The notes under the pieces: generated by a model
Seen by the model: the letters and a program-made list of their open reading frames with translations, nothing else
Database searches by the model: none
What the model was told of the DNA's origin: nothing
Program-made: the position numbers and the translations under genes
Assembly: GCF_000422265.1 (NCBI RefSeq)
Contig: NZ_AULL01000001.1
Location: 1-61,673 of the forward strand
Direction: 5' to 3'
DNA length: 61,673 nucleotides
From: Kaistella palustris DSM 21579
Lineage (GTDB): Bacteria; Bacteroidota; Bacteroidia; Flavobacteriales; Weeksellaceae
Shown: positions 7,591 to 14,887 of the stretch, piece after piece
Layout of the letters: every line of letters begins with the position of its first letter
Position numbering within the stretch: the first letter of the stretch is position 1

Positions 7591-8250
7591 ATGCACAAAT
7601 TTTACTTAGAATATGGAAAATCTATAATACATTTTGAAAGTATCAACTTTCAAATGTGTAATATTATCAGAAAAATTTGTACCAACGATTGCATGTTCAA
7701 AATTGAGGATAAACGGATAGACATATTACTTGAAGGTCTAACCGCAAGTCCACTAATTTCAAAATTTAAAAGTATTTTAAAAACAACCAATATTTACGAC
7801 AATCCTGAAGTCTCAAAATTGATAGAGATATTTAGAAAACAATTTATTAAGGCAATTGAAATTAGAAATGAGTTGGCTCATGGAACTTTCTTTGCTGGTG
7901 ATGCATTAGGAAATGTGAACAATTTCGAGTTGAGAAAACCAAAATTAACCAACAATGGTTATACTCAAAATGTGGTTACTTATTCCATTGCTTCACTTCA
8001 AGAACTTAATGACAATATTATGAACTTAGATAAATTTATTGGAAATCTGCAAATTTATTTATCAAAAAATGCTCCAGATGATTTTCGACTGAAAATATTT
8101 GAAGAAATGAGAAAAAATTTTGATAATATTAAAATTGAATTAAAAGAAATTAATAAATCAATCGAAATTTTAATTAAAATACACATTTATGACTGTTCCA
8201 ATTATCATTGTAGTTGCAATTCTGCTTTTTGTAATTATTCTACCATCTAA
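7591..8250 (+). CDS. Cassette I, first gene: HEPN-like protein
   Basis: This encodes 219 aa, all-helical in appearance. The string RNELAHG, about residues 91-97, fits the Rx4H catalytic motif of HEPN ribonucleases. HEPN proteins often act as toxins or as effectors in defence systems. The C-terminal end overlaps the next gene by 62 bp, so the two are presumably translated together. The last 20 residues are Cys- and aromatic-rich and are encoded only in the overlap, so the native end might differ. Confidence 0.65.
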   Translation: MHKFYLEYGKSIIHFESINFQMCNIIRKICTNDCMFKIEDKRIDILLEGLTASPLISKFKSILKTTNIYDNPEVSKLIEIFRKQFIKAIEIRNELAHGTFFAGDALGNVNNFELRKPKLTNNGYTQNVVTYSIASLQELNDNIMNLDKFIGNLQIYLSKNAPDDFRLKIFEEMRKNFDNIKIELKEINKSIEILIKIHIYDCSNYHCSCNSAFCNYSTI

Positions 8251-9082
8251 ATCTTCAAAAGATAAAATTATGGATGATGAATCAAAAATAAATGATTTAA
8301 ACAATCAATACTTTCTAAAACTTATAGAAAGAGAAAGAAATCCACAAGCGAAAGATATTTTGAAAAAAGCAAAACTCCTTTTTGATAATGGCGAAAGTTA
8401 TCATGCATTTGAATTTATGACTCATGTCGGAGTTCCAAAAGAAATTGCATATTCAAAAGACTCCGCAAAAATAAATAATTACCTTGGCTTCACTGATGAA
8501 AAGGCAAGAGATCTGTATACAGCGTATTTTTTGGAAGTTTCGAAAAGAGATTCACTTGCAAATGATAAAATTTGGATTGAAGAAGATGCTTTTGATAAGC
8601 ACAAAATTATTTTAAAAGAAAATGAGGTTTTATTTTCCGATTTCTTTTATAGTATTTATTATCTTGAAGAAAAAACCGTTCGAAGAAACATAAATTATTC
8701 AGGAGTTAGAGTTAACTATGGACCATTAAGAATGGGTAATCTTTCTTATTCTGCAAACGATGTAAAAGATTTAGTACCAATTGGAATCGGACAAGTATAC
8801 ATCACAAATAAGAGATTAATTTTTAAAGATAATCAAAATACTACAAAAGAAATAACTTTGAAATCAATTGTGGATTACTATCTTTATAAAGATGCAGTGT
8901 TGATTTGTAGAAATAACCGAAAAAATGTCCTTTTAAAAAGTTCAGCATTTCAAAATTATTCTCAACCTGAAAATGATTCAGTCGTATTATTAACAGATTT
9001 CCCAATACAATTCATAAACTTAATAAGTAGGATTGCAAATAAAACATACAGTATGAATCTTAATGAGCACAAATTTCAATAA
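8189..9082 (+). CDS. Cassette I, second gene: membrane-anchored PH/GRAM-like protein
   Basis: This encodes 297 aa. It starts with a single membrane span (about residues 3-19), then a helical region, then about residues 195-255 with the GRAM/PH-like pattern G-Q-V-Y-I-T-N-K-R-L-I-F (strand, turn, strand typical of short bacterial PH domains). Probably inner-membrane with a cytoplasmic C-terminal domain. It overlaps the HEPN-like gene by 62 bp. The pair shares one cassette, which suggests a two-component module; an effector-partner role is inference. Confidence 0.6.
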   Translation: MTVPIIIVVAILLFVIILPSKSSKDKIMDDESKINDLNNQYFLKLIERERNPQAKDILKKAKLLFDNGESYHAFEFMTHVGVPKEIAYSKDSAKINNYLGFTDEKARDLYTAYFLEVSKRDSLANDKIWIEEDAFDKHKIILKENEVLFSDFFYSIYYLEEKTVRRNINYSGVRVNYGPLRMGNLSYSANDVKDLVPIGIGQVYITNKRLIFKDNQNTTKEITLKSIVDYYLYKDAVLICRNNRKNVLLKSSAFQNYSQPENDSVVLLTDFPIQFINLISRIANKTYSMNLNEHKFQ

Positions 9083-9107
9083 TATGTAAAGCAATTCAAA
9101 AAACACT

Positions 9108-9126
9108 GCAGGTAACATATTCTATG
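9108..9126 (+). repeat. Truncated attC at the end of the mini-array
   Basis: GCAGGTAAC (9108-9116) is the left core for cassette I (start GTTACCAGC, one mismatch). It is followed by ATATTCTATG and then the terminator of the tra operon; arms and right core are missing. Confidence 0.65.
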
Positions 9127-9144
9127 GCTATACTCCCGGAAAGT

Positions 9145-9168
9145 AAAGTCCCGCTCCAGCGGGACTTT
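9145..9168 (-). terminator. Hairpin terminator of the tra operon
   Basis: AAAGTCCCGC and GCGGGACTTT form a perfect 10-bp stem around a 4-base loop, 4 bp beyond the stop of the last tra gene on the minus strand. Confidence 0.8.
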
Positions 9169-9171
9169 AAG

Positions 9172-10638
9172 CTAATTGATCGTGTATTCCAGCTCCGGGA
9201 CTATCGTTACACTGGCGGTATCACCGGTATTGGCCACGGCCGTAATCTTCATAGTCGGATTAATAACATTTACATTAGCACCGGGCAAGTGAGCTACTAA
9301 ATCTCCCAAGGTTTGCCATACTTCGTGATTTCTCTCAAAAATCTTCGTACCAGGAGCAATATTCTCCATGTAACTTCGTGTGACATGCTGGGCCGAACTT
9401 AGGGTGGTAACATCGTAATTTAATTCGTAAGTTATGGATTTGACCGAAGCAATACCTCCTGTAAGAATTCTAAATTTTCTGCTAAATCCTTGTTGGTAAA
9501 CCTTCCATCCACCAACTGGAGCCGGAATTTTCATTTTTAAAGTACCTTCTTTATTTATACTGTCGTCAAAATATATAGGAGCGGTTACGCTAATTTCAAA
9601 ACTTTTCACCTCGCTTTCATTTCCAAACTCATCTTTAACCTGCATATTATAGGTGTAAATTCCCGCTGCAAGCGCAGATATGTTTAATAACAAAGACCCG
9701 TTTGTTCCTAGCGCATAGGTAACGTACGCATTATTGGTATTTTGGATGCCATTTAGATTAGAGTTGGAAGCAGAAGAAATCCAGGTTTTATATTGAATAG
9801 TTGTATTTGTATTGGATGGAGACTTATTGACAATCCCGGAGATCTGAACTTGGCTGTTTACAGCAATATCTGCCGGACTGTAATTTAAGCTTTCGATGGT
9901 AATAGTACGAGCTTGAACGTTTTGCTGGATCTCATAATCCTTGGTGATCGTGCTGTTACGGATCGAGTAGGTGAGTTTATCCTGACCCGCTTTATGCGTT
10001 GTAAGAGAGGTGGTAAAGCTTTCAATATTATTAAGTGGATACCACTGGTCTAACGAAGCCGAAATGCCATTTAATTTAACTTCACCCGGGTAGGTATTGA
10101 ATTTAATTTGATACCCTGTGGTGGGCTGGCCGGATCCGGGAATGATCTTCATTAGATAGGCTGTCTCTTCACCTTGAAATATCGGTCCCGTGCCACCATT
10201 AAATGTGTGCGTAAATTCCGAAATTGCATACGGCAGCGAGAAAACTTCTTCCCCCGCGGCGCCTTTATCATTTTTTACACTGATTTTTAACTCGTGAACA
10301 CCGCTGATATTACCGGTATACTGAAAGGTATTCTTCTCTGAGGTGAAGCTGTATTCTTGATTTTGCTTTAAAACTTCATCATTGAGCTTTAAAACCCCAT
10401 TTAAATTAGTCGTAAACTTAAAAACGGTCTTCACAGCACCAAAGTCATATTTGGGAATAATATTAAATTTAAGCTGATTTTCTTCCCCAACTGCTTTTTC
10501 TATAAAGTCTTTGTCCCGCTCAATACTAAAGCCAAACTGTCCGCCTTCATTATTACCCCATTCCCCGTCCTCGCGGCAGGAATTCATTACCACCATTAAT
10601 AACAGAGCACTAAATATGATTGCTATAAAATTTCTCAT
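9172..10638 (-). CDS. TraQ-like conjugal transfer lipoprotein
   Basis: This encodes 488 aa. The signal ends in a lipobox, M-N-S-C near residue 20, so the product is a lipoprotein. The N-terminal part repeats a pattern typical of Bacteroidota TraQ/DUF3872 proteins (E-N-Q-L-K-F...Y-S-F-T...), and the rest looks like several beta-sandwich repeats (G-E-E-T-A-Y-L-M-K-I and similar). It is far longer than the short TraQ of CTnDOT. It is the last gene of the tra operon, 10 bp after traO. A structural role on the outer side of the transfer machine is likely. The family call is moderate. Confidence 0.68.
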   Translation of the reverse strand: MRNFIAIIFSALLLMVVMNSCREDGEWGNNEGGQFGFSIERDKDFIEKAVGEENQLKFNIIPKYDFGAVKTVFKFTTNLNGVLKLNDEVLKQNQEYSFTSEKNTFQYTGNISGVHELKISVKNDKGAAGEEVFSLPYAISEFTHTFNGGTGPIFQGEETAYLMKIIPGSGQPTTGYQIKFNTYPGEVKLNGISASLDQWYPLNNIESFTTSLTTHKAGQDKLTYSIRNSTITKDYEIQQNVQARTITIESLNYSPADIAVNSQVQISGIVNKSPSNTNTTIQYKTWISSASNSNLNGIQNTNNAYVTYALGTNGSLLLNISALAAGIYTYNMQVKDEFGNESEVKSFEISVTAPIYFDDSINKEGTLKMKIPAPVGGWKVYQQGFSRKFRILTGGIASVKSITYELNYDVTTLSSAQHVTRSYMENIAPGTKIFERNHEVWQTLGDLVAHLPGANVNVINPTMKITAVANTGDTASVTIVPELEYTIN

Positions 10639-10648
10639 AATTTAAGAT

Positions 10649-11218
10649 TTAATTGATATAAAATTTAACACCGCCAAAAAGGGCAAAATTTGATTTTGAA
10701 AAATCACTCTTTAAATCATAAAACTGGGTATAGTTAGCCAGCAGCGAGAAGCGGCGCGCAAAAGCAAACTCAATTTCAGCACTGCCGGAGAGACCATAGA
10801 CAAAGTTTTCTATCGGTACTGAAAATTCAGCATTATATTTTGGGTCCCTTGTATTTCCGTTATTTATTGTCTCATAGGCGGCATAGCCTCCAAGCCAGCC
10901 GTTCAAATATACTGGTGCCAATCCTTCATAACTGTAGCCTGCATTCACGTTTAATCCATATTTCTGATAGGGTAGGAGCTGATCATCCAGATAGGTGACT
11001 TCATAATCCTGATAAAAAGCTTCGGCTTTCCCAAGTAATCCCTTATCGCCAAAAACTTTACTGTAACCAACTTTAGCCATAAAGCCTCCTTTCTGATCAT
11101 CTTTGTTCAGCATGTATCCATATTCCCCATGGACTGCAGACTGATTTTTTCTTCTGCCCTGTGCCTGTATCATTACACAAAAGCACAGCGCGAACAGTAC
11201 TAAAGCATTTCTCTTCAT
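10649..11218 (-). CDS. traO: Conjugal transfer protein TraO
   Basis: This encodes 189 aa. A signal peptide (ends about M-I-Q-A-Q-G) precedes alternating amphipathic strands ending in F-Y-I-N, which gives it the look of a small outer-membrane beta-barrel. The position after traN and the sequence pattern (H-G-E-Y-G-Y...G-G-F-M-A-K-V-G-Y) fit the TraO family of Bacteroidota conjugation systems. Operon spacing is 18 bp after traN and 10 bp before the next gene. Confidence 0.8.
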   Translation of the reverse strand: MKRNALVLFALCFCVMIQAQGRRKNQSAVHGEYGYMLNKDDQKGGFMAKVGYSKVFGDKGLLGKAEAFYQDYEVTYLDDQLLPYQKYGLNVNAGYSYEGLAPVYLNGWLGGYAAYETINNGNTRDPKYNAEFSVPIENFVYGLSGSAEIEFAFARRFSLLANYTQFYDLKSDFSKSNFALFGGVKFYIN

Positions 11219-11236
11219 TTTTACTCTTTTTATAAT

Positions 11237-11875
11237 CTATTTAACATATTCAGCTCCTACAATGTATTTGGGTTTAATGTCCAGCGAAAGCGTTCGCTCA
11301 CCATCAACTTCTGTCATGATGAACAGGAGATTTTTATTGTCCGCAATGGTAAACTTGTCAAAAACATAAATCAATTTCTGACTGGATTTCTTTGCAATGT
11401 TTTCAGGCTGTATCGAATATACCGGAGTAAATACTTTCTCTTCCGCCTCGATCTGGCGGTTCGTCACCTGGATAGGGCTTGTAATAAAAGACACACTTTC
11501 CACATCGTAGTTAATATTCGTCCTGTTCAATACTTCGATCAAAACGTAAACTTTTCCGCTGCCCACATATACTCCTTTTATATAGCCTTCGATACCACGC
11601 ACTACTGACGAGTTCCGGTTTCGGATCCAACCGGATTTTTTCAAGAGCCGTTGTGCTATAGCTTCATGTTCCGCAGGTGCTTCTGCATATTGCATTTCGG
11701 TCTCTTCGCCCATTTCGGGTTTGGCCTCCACGAATTTCATAGCTTTACCAGAGTTAGAAACAGCAGTTTTATTCAATGTCTTTTTAGCAGGTTTTTTAGC
11801 AACCTTACGCTTACTTTGCTGAGAATAAGCGAGAACGCTTAGGACTGAAAATATGATTATTAGGTGTTTTCTCAT
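11237..11875 (-). CDS. traN: Conjugative transfer protein TraN (VirB9-like), short form
   Basis: This encodes 212 aa. A signal peptide is followed by a Lys/Ala-rich linker and a beta-rich C-terminal domain (G-Y-I-K-G-V-Y-V-G-S-G-K-V-Y-V-L-I-E-V-L-N-R-T-N-I-N-Y) typical of DUF4138/TraN. It is shorter than CTnDOT TraN, with little of the N-terminal domain. TraN is thought to act as the VirB9-like outer-membrane component working with TraM. It starts 1 bp after traM. Confidence 0.78.
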   Translation of the reverse strand: MRKHLIIIFSVLSVLAYSQQSKRKVAKKPAKKTLNKTAVSNSGKAMKFVEAKPEMGEETEMQYAEAPAEHEAIAQRLLKKSGWIRNRNSSVVRGIEGYIKGVYVGSGKVYVLIEVLNRTNINYDVESVSFITSPIQVTNRQIEAEEKVFTPVYSIQPENIAKKSSQKLIYVFDKFTIADNKNLLFIMTEVDGERTLSLDIKPKYIVGAEYVK

Positions 11876-11876
11876 A

Positions 11877-12899
11877 CTAATTATAATTAACGATGATACA
11901 TTCTGTATTTGAAGTAAGTAGAATCCGGTTATCTGGCTGTTTTCCTACGACACCCGAAATATTTCCAACAATTCCACCCACCACCGGTATACGGCTTGAT
12001 TCGCTTAGGATGCGACTCTCTACGTCCATTCCAGTGTCTTGACTTCCACCCGCAATTGGAAGTCCGCTCATGCCGTCGGATCCAAACAGTTTCAGTTTAG
12101 CAGGGATGATTTTGTTTTTAATTTTAATTGTAGAAAAATTGACCGTCAGGCGGTTATTTTGCTCCATTGCCACTCCAGTCACTATTTGTCCTTTTGGCGC
12201 TTTAATGCCGCTTATCTCCGTAGGTTCCAGCAGCACGAAGGATAAGGTGCGTCCCGGTTGAAAATAACCTTTTGAAAGCAACTTGGCACGGATCTGTTTG
12301 CCGTTTGCAATTCCCTGCTCCGCCTTGATGGTGCTCTCGGGAAAAGAGTACACTGGCTCTGCATAATCCATCATCTCTTTTTTATTTCTTAGAGGACTTG
12401 AACTTTTTGTCGGAACATTTCGGATTTCGGTGTAGCCGATAGAATTGTTTTTTGGCTCCTCAGTCTGCCACATGGAGTAGTCACCGTACGTAGAGTGGCT
12501 GTTATAACTATTCTCCGCGCCGTAGCTTGGCGCGCTTCGCGAATAGTTGGGTTCTGTGTAAACCGGCTCTGTATATCCTACAGCATCCGCAGTCACTTGA
12601 TCATCTTCCGTTTTCGAGGTAGGTCCCGAGCTTCCAAAAAGATTATCCAGTGCCGTATTCAGGCCGCTGCTGTCTTTTCTAGCAAGCTGGTTAGCTTCAG
12701 TGCGGCTGTTGTATCTCTGTGCTTCTTTCGCATCAGGATTTGATATTTCATCGACCTGTTGAATACGCTCTCCATTGTTAATAAAATATACGCCACCAAG
12801 TAATAAAACTGCGGTCACACTTGCTATACTGTACACCACAATCTTCCGTCGCTCTTCGCCGCTTTTATAATTCCAAAATTCCCTTAGCTTCTCCATCAT
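11877..12899 (-). CDS. traM: Conjugative transfer protein TraM (VirB10-like)
   Basis: This encodes 340 aa. It has an N-terminal cytoplasmic stretch, one membrane span near residues 20-40, a long low-complexity Ser/Tyr/Glu-rich linker, and a C-terminal beta domain from about 195 (G-K-Q-I-R-A-K-L-L...G-R-T-L-S-F-V-L-L-E-P) that matches TraM/VirB10 proteins. It bridges inner and outer membranes. Its start overlaps the traK end by 4 bp, indicating translational coupling. No TraL gene is found between them. Confidence 0.85.
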   Translation of the reverse strand: MMEKLREFWNYKSGEERRKIVVYSIASVTAVLLLGGVYFINNGERIQQVDEISNPDAKEAQRYNSRTEANQLARKDSSGLNTALDNLFGSSGPTSKTEDDQVTADAVGYTEPVYTEPNYSRSAPSYGAENSYNSHSTYGDYSMWQTEEPKNNSIGYTEIRNVPTKSSSPLRNKKEMMDYAEPVYSFPESTIKAEQGIANGKQIRAKLLSKGYFQPGRTLSFVLLEPTEISGIKAPKGQIVTGVAMEQNNRLTVNFSTIKIKNKIIPAKLKLFGSDGMSGLPIAGGSQDTGMDVESRILSESSRIPVVGGIVGNISGVVGKQPDNRILLTSNTECIIVNYN

Positions 12900-13600
12900 T
12901 TTATTTCAATCGTAGGGTTAATGTTTTCTCTTCTCAAACTGTCTTGTACAATTACTGCTTCGTCCGTCGGTTTATTTACCCGATAAAGATTTTCAGTGAA
13001 ATTCGTGATCAAATAGCCAAAGGGATTATAGGGATAATTAATATTCACCTTGGTCATTCGCAGTTGAACATCTGCCTGGAAGAAATCTTCTGCAGCTCCG
13101 TTGATTCTCTTGACCAACACCGAAAAACTGACGGTCGGATTTCCGTCTACCTCGAGGATTTTCCAACTGTTCGGGACGATCTCCGATTTCTGCACCAGCC
13201 CGTTGATGGAAAGAAAATTGGAATAATATCCTTTGTTATCCTTATCCTTGATCAACTTGGTCGGTTGTTCGCCTATTAGCCACAAAACATTTTCTTTCTT
13301 TTCTTTTATTGAATACTGATCGAGATCGTAAAACTGCTTGGTGAAGTAATCGGCATTGGCCTTTATCACTTTTACTTTGTCGGCCTTTTGCGAAACCAGA
13401 CTGAGCGGAATAAGATCGCCCTGATTATTAATCGTAAAGATCTTACTCGTACTATCAGCGTAAATGACCAAAGCCAAATAGAGAATTGCGACTATGGAAA
13501 TAACGCTGACTGCCACCACGCCCCAAACCACCCGGCTGTTCTTCTTGAGTTCCGAGTAAATATCTTTTCCTACTGTTATTTCTGCTTTTTCTGTTTTCAT
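12896..13600 (-). CDS. traK: Conjugative transfer protein TraK (VirB8-like)
   Basis: This encodes 234 aa. A short cytoplasmic N-terminus and one membrane span (about residues 25-47) precede a periplasmic domain with the TraK pattern (D-L-D-Q-Y-S-I-K-E-K-K...). Such proteins are assembly factors of the transfer channel. It overlaps traM by 4 bp and lies 3 bp from traJ. Confidence 0.87.
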   Translation of the reverse strand: MKTEKAEITVGKDIYSELKKNSRVVWGVVAVSVISIVAILYLALVIYADSTSKIFTINNQGDLIPLSLVSQKADKVKVIKANADYFTKQFYDLDQYSIKEKKENVLWLIGEQPTKLIKDKDNKGYYSNFLSINGLVQKSEIVPNSWKILEVDGNPTVSFSVLVKRINGAAEDFFQADVQLRMTKVNINYPYNPFGYLITNFTENLYRVNKPTDEAVIVQDSLRRENINPTIEIK

Positions 13601-13603
13601 ATC

Positions 13604-14404
13604 TTAGCTAAAATATCCACGGATTTCTTTTGTTACCATCGCAAACAAACCCAGTTTCACTAAAAAGGACAGTAGTAATGCGCCCACCGTATAGGCGAAA
13701 ATGACTCCTAAATGGGTTTCATATCCAATGTCAGACATCTGCAGATTGACTTTGCCTTGCACAAAACTGTAAATGATCTCAGAGAATTTCATAATCCCTG
13801 TATAGCCGATGCCAAGCACAAAAAGTCCTATATAAATCTTCACCCAGCGAGAAAACATATCTTCAAAACCTTTGGTAGTAGACAGGGCAATAGCGAAGGG
13901 AAAAATGACTTTGAAAAGTTGGATCAGAAACACCCTTTGAATCAAATACATTCCAACTACGGCCATGTCCAATACTTCCAGAATTTGCTTTGTGAAAGTC
14001 ATCAGGCCGGTGGTGAGATAAAGCGGGATTAATGACAAATAGAACCCGATATAATCCAAGCCGCTGTATTGATCCGCAATCTTATCCAGTTCCAGTAAAT
14101 ACTTTTTTAAACCGTCATCCTGCAAGGGTTTTTGGGCTGCTACGGATACATCTACGGAAGAAAACATAGTTTCTATAGCGTTTACTACCCAGTCGCTTCC
14201 AATAATTAAAAGCCCATAACCAATGATGCTGATAATACCTCCTATTTTTGGTGCCTCCGAATTTTCACCGGTCTGTAGAAAATTCCCGATTACTTTAAAC
14301 ATCAATAAGACCATTGCCAGCGATTTGGCTCCAATAATGGTAAAGGAAAAAATCCGGTTTTGTGAAATGACTTGATTCAGTTCTGTAAGCCAGGAATAAT
14401 CCAT
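13604..14404 (-). CDS. traJ: Conjugative transfer protein TraJ (VirB6-like)
   Basis: This encodes 266 aa, polytopic, with about six membrane segments (for example near residues 22-42, 52-72, 118-140, 150-175, 185-210, 230-255). Family and order match TraJ, the inner-membrane channel component of Bacteroidota T4SS. Its start and the traI stop share one base. Confidence 0.83.
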   Translation of the reverse strand: MDYSWLTELNQVISQNRIFSFTIIGAKSLAMVLLMFKVIGNFLQTGENSEAPKIGGIISIIGYGLLIIGSDWVVNAIETMFSSVDVSVAAQKPLQDDGLKKYLLELDKIADQYSGLDYIGFYLSLIPLYLTTGLMTFTKQILEVLDMAVVGMYLIQRVFLIQLFKVIFPFAIALSTTKGFEDMFSRWVKIYIGLFVLGIGYTGIMKFSEIIYSFVQGKVNLQMSDIGYETHLGVIFAYTVGALLLSFLVKLGLFAMVTKEIRGYFS

Positions 14405-14886
14405 TAATAAGAAAGTTTTATGAGCTTTACACTGATTTTTGCGTTTGCACTTTTTACTTTATCATATTCATTCTCGAGCAGGGTAATCCGTTCACTGTCA
14501 CTCATATTAAACATTCCGTTATTCAATAAAGCCTGAACGGTTTTGATACTCCCTGAGATCTGGGACAGTTGTGCTTCAATGCTGCTCACATCAAACTTTC
14601 CTTTTCGCGCTTTCTGCAAAATTTTGTTTGAATTGTTAACTGCCTGCTTTTGCAGATTTATAATGTTCAGCAGCTGACCCATCTGCTGTACATAGCCATT
14701 TACCTGACGGTATTTTTCCTGGGCGTCTTTCATCAGTTGATAAGACTTTTCCAGCTGTTTGATCTGCGCGGCTGACTGCGTTATTTGTTTGGCCATTTGA
14801 TGATTCGCGCCAGCATCCACAACCGCCATTTGGGCGAAAGTATAGGATCCTATCATCAGACTTAAGGCAAAAAAAATTTTTTTCAT
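14404..14886 (-). CDS. traI: Conjugative transfer protein TraI (DUF4141, VirB5-like)
   Basis: I set the start at the ATG at 14886 (160 aa), since MKKIFFALSL begins a proper signal peptide there; an upstream in-frame ATG at 14943 would place 19 residues before it and overlap traG. The mature protein is helical and coiled-coil rich (Q-I-K-Q-L-E-K-S-Y-Q-L-M-K-D) as in DUF4141. It is probably a periplasmic pilus-tip or adhesin-type component. It lies between traG and traJ with almost no spacing. Confidence 0.8.
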   Translation of the reverse strand: MKKIFFALSLMIGSYTFAQMAVVDAGANHQMAKQITQSAAQIKQLEKSYQLMKDAQEKYRQVNGYVQQMGQLLNIINLQKQAVNNSNKILQKARKGKFDVSSIEAQLSQISGSIKTVQALLNNGMFNMSDSERITLLENEYDKVKSANAKISVKLIKLSY

Positions 14887-14887
14887 T

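Larger units (their letters stand above)
6725..9126 (+). mobile_element. Second, two-cassette mini-array (H, I)
   Basis: Cassette H runs 6726-7547: its first bases GTTATAGGGC (from 6725) are exactly the reverse complement of GCCCTATAAC at 7419-7428. Cassette I starts at 7548 with GTTACCAGC and ends with GCAGGTAAC at 9108-9116 (one mismatch). No attC precedes H, so it sits either in a secondary site or at the edge of an eroded array. The array stops in the same string, TAACATATTCTATG, as the larger array does at 4917-4930. No recombinase gene lies next to it, so it presumably depends on the one at 52810-53850. Confidence 0.78.
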
